From NCBI GenBank assembly GCA_016790225.1, contig JAEUOZ010000013.1, positions 1 to 64,000 on the forward strand: DNA of 64,000 nucleotides. Direction: 5' to 3'. Below, in pieces: positions 63,520 through 64,000 of this stretch. The notes beneath the pieces were generated by a model. It worked only from the letters and a program-made list of their open reading frames with translations. It searched no databases and was not told the origin of the DNA. How positions within the stretch are numbered: position 1 is the first letter of the stretch; each line of letters opens with the position of its first letter. The position numbers were made by a program, and so were the translations under genes. This DNA is from Rubrivivax sp. Lineage in GTDB: Bacteria > Pseudomonadota > Gammaproteobacteria > Burkholderiales > Burkholderiaceae.

Positions 63520-64000
63520 CGTTCAGACTCCGCAGCAGTCATGGCGGGCAGAGCGCCCCGGCGCAGCAGCACCAGAAAGCCGTTGCGGTGACGATCATTC
63601 GGGGCGCGCGCGCGGAACTCGATGCTGGCGCCGTAGCGCTCGCACAGCTCGCGGCAAATATACAAGCCCAGCCCCGAACCGCGGCTGCGCGTGGAAAAGA
63701 AGGGCTCGAACAGGTGCGGCTCGACATCGGCGGCGATCGGCGCACCATCGCTGGCCAGGGCCAGCACGGCCGAGCCCTCGTCTCGTGGTGCGAGCCGCAG
63801 GACCACCGCGTGGGGCGTGCGCGTGCTGTGACGCAGCGCGTTGTCCAGCAGATTGACCAGGACACGCCGCAGATGCTCTGCGTCAAAGCGCACCCCCAGC
63901 GGCGCACCGGGCAGATCCAGCTTCACCGGCGCCTGCTCGCCCAGCTCGATGCCCGCGGTGCGCGCCCATTCCGCGACGGCCGACTCCACCAGCGCGCGGG
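63516..64000 (-). CDS. pilS: Sensor histidine kinase of the PilS type (N-terminal part outside window)
   Basis: The visible 160 residues are the C-terminal ATP-binding domain of a histidine kinase: N-box VLVNLLDNALRHS, F-box LFEPFFSTRSRGSGLGLYI with the G2 loop, and a closing FLVLLRRG. The G1 box is a variant (ASDGAPI instead of DNGPGI-like). Membrane segments and the phospho-acceptor His lie beyond the right edge. Its stop overlaps the pilR start, identifying it as the partner of PilR. The assignment rests partly on that context. Confidence 0.85.
   Translation of the reverse strand, partial: RALVESAVAEWARTAGIELGEQAPVKLDLPGAPLGVRFDAEHLRRVLVNLLDNALRHSTRTPHAVVLRLAPRDEGSAVLALASDGAPIAADVEPHLFEPFFSTRSRGSGLGLYICRELCERYGASIEFRARAPNDRHRNGFLVLLRRGALPAMTAAESER

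Overview
The window is high-GC DNA from a betaproteobacterium, most likely a Burkholderiales member of the Rubrivivax/Leptothrix/Sphaerotilus/Piscinibacter type. The reasons are orphan Bug-type (TctC) solute-binding proteins, the rubredoxin-pilGHIJ-chpA block beside thiD-like and hemL genes, the accB-accC-prmA-zinc-ribbon-PfkB kinase-histone H1-like-nrdB-nrdA-ampD-pilR-pilS order, and a KKAAPA-repeat nucleoid protein. I see no rRNA, tRNA, CRISPR array, insertion sequence or phage gene. Genes are packed, with many 1-4 bp start/stop overlaps.

1-6.4 kb: a divergent sugar module. A PfkB fructokinase (cut by the left edge) faces an frcBCA-like ABC importer and a ROK repressor, with an AT-rich inverted repeat between them. 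A Tat-exported beta-propeller protein follows. 6.4-12.5 kb: a CBS-domain protein, then a GntR regulator with a near-perfect palindrome directly before its start, two orphan Bug binding proteins around a PDC-lactonase-like hydrolase, a haloacetate-dehalogenase-like hydrolase (opposite strand) and an SDR. 11.7-23.0 kb: a tightly coupled run of SDR, zinc-ribbon/class III cyclase/AAA/TPR protein, TetR regulator, outer-membrane factor, periplasmic adaptor, RND pump and Tat-exported hydrolase. A second outer-membrane factor lies on the opposite strand.

24.6-35.3 kb (minus): rubredoxin and the type IV pilus Chp chemosensory system (pilG, pilH, pilI, pilJ, chpA). 35.5-50.6 kb: mostly core genes: thiD-like, hemL, a small periplasmic/membrane pair of unknown function, mpl, a metzincin-like lipoprotein protease, a YqiA-like esterase, a FabG-like SDR, an RNase II-family enzyme, a TonB-like protein, aroE, mtgA, a conserved unknown and a TlpA-like thioredoxin. 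50.9-55.9 kb: accB, accC, prmA, a zinc-ribbon membrane protein and a PfkB kinase ending at a strong terminator. 56-64 kb (minus): histone H1-like protein, nrdB, nrdA with NrdR-like boxes, ampD, pilR and pilS (cut by the right edge). PilSR and the Chp system both serve type IV pili.

Sequence style changes inside the RND pump gene near 20.4-20.6 kb. To the left, CTC is a common Leu codon and GAC/CAC dominate. To the right, CTG dominates and GAT/CAT are frequent. The left side is accessory and the right side mainly core genome. This could be natural recombination or an assembly join, and it limits how far the two halves should be interpreted together. All codon-usage statements here are by eye, not computed.
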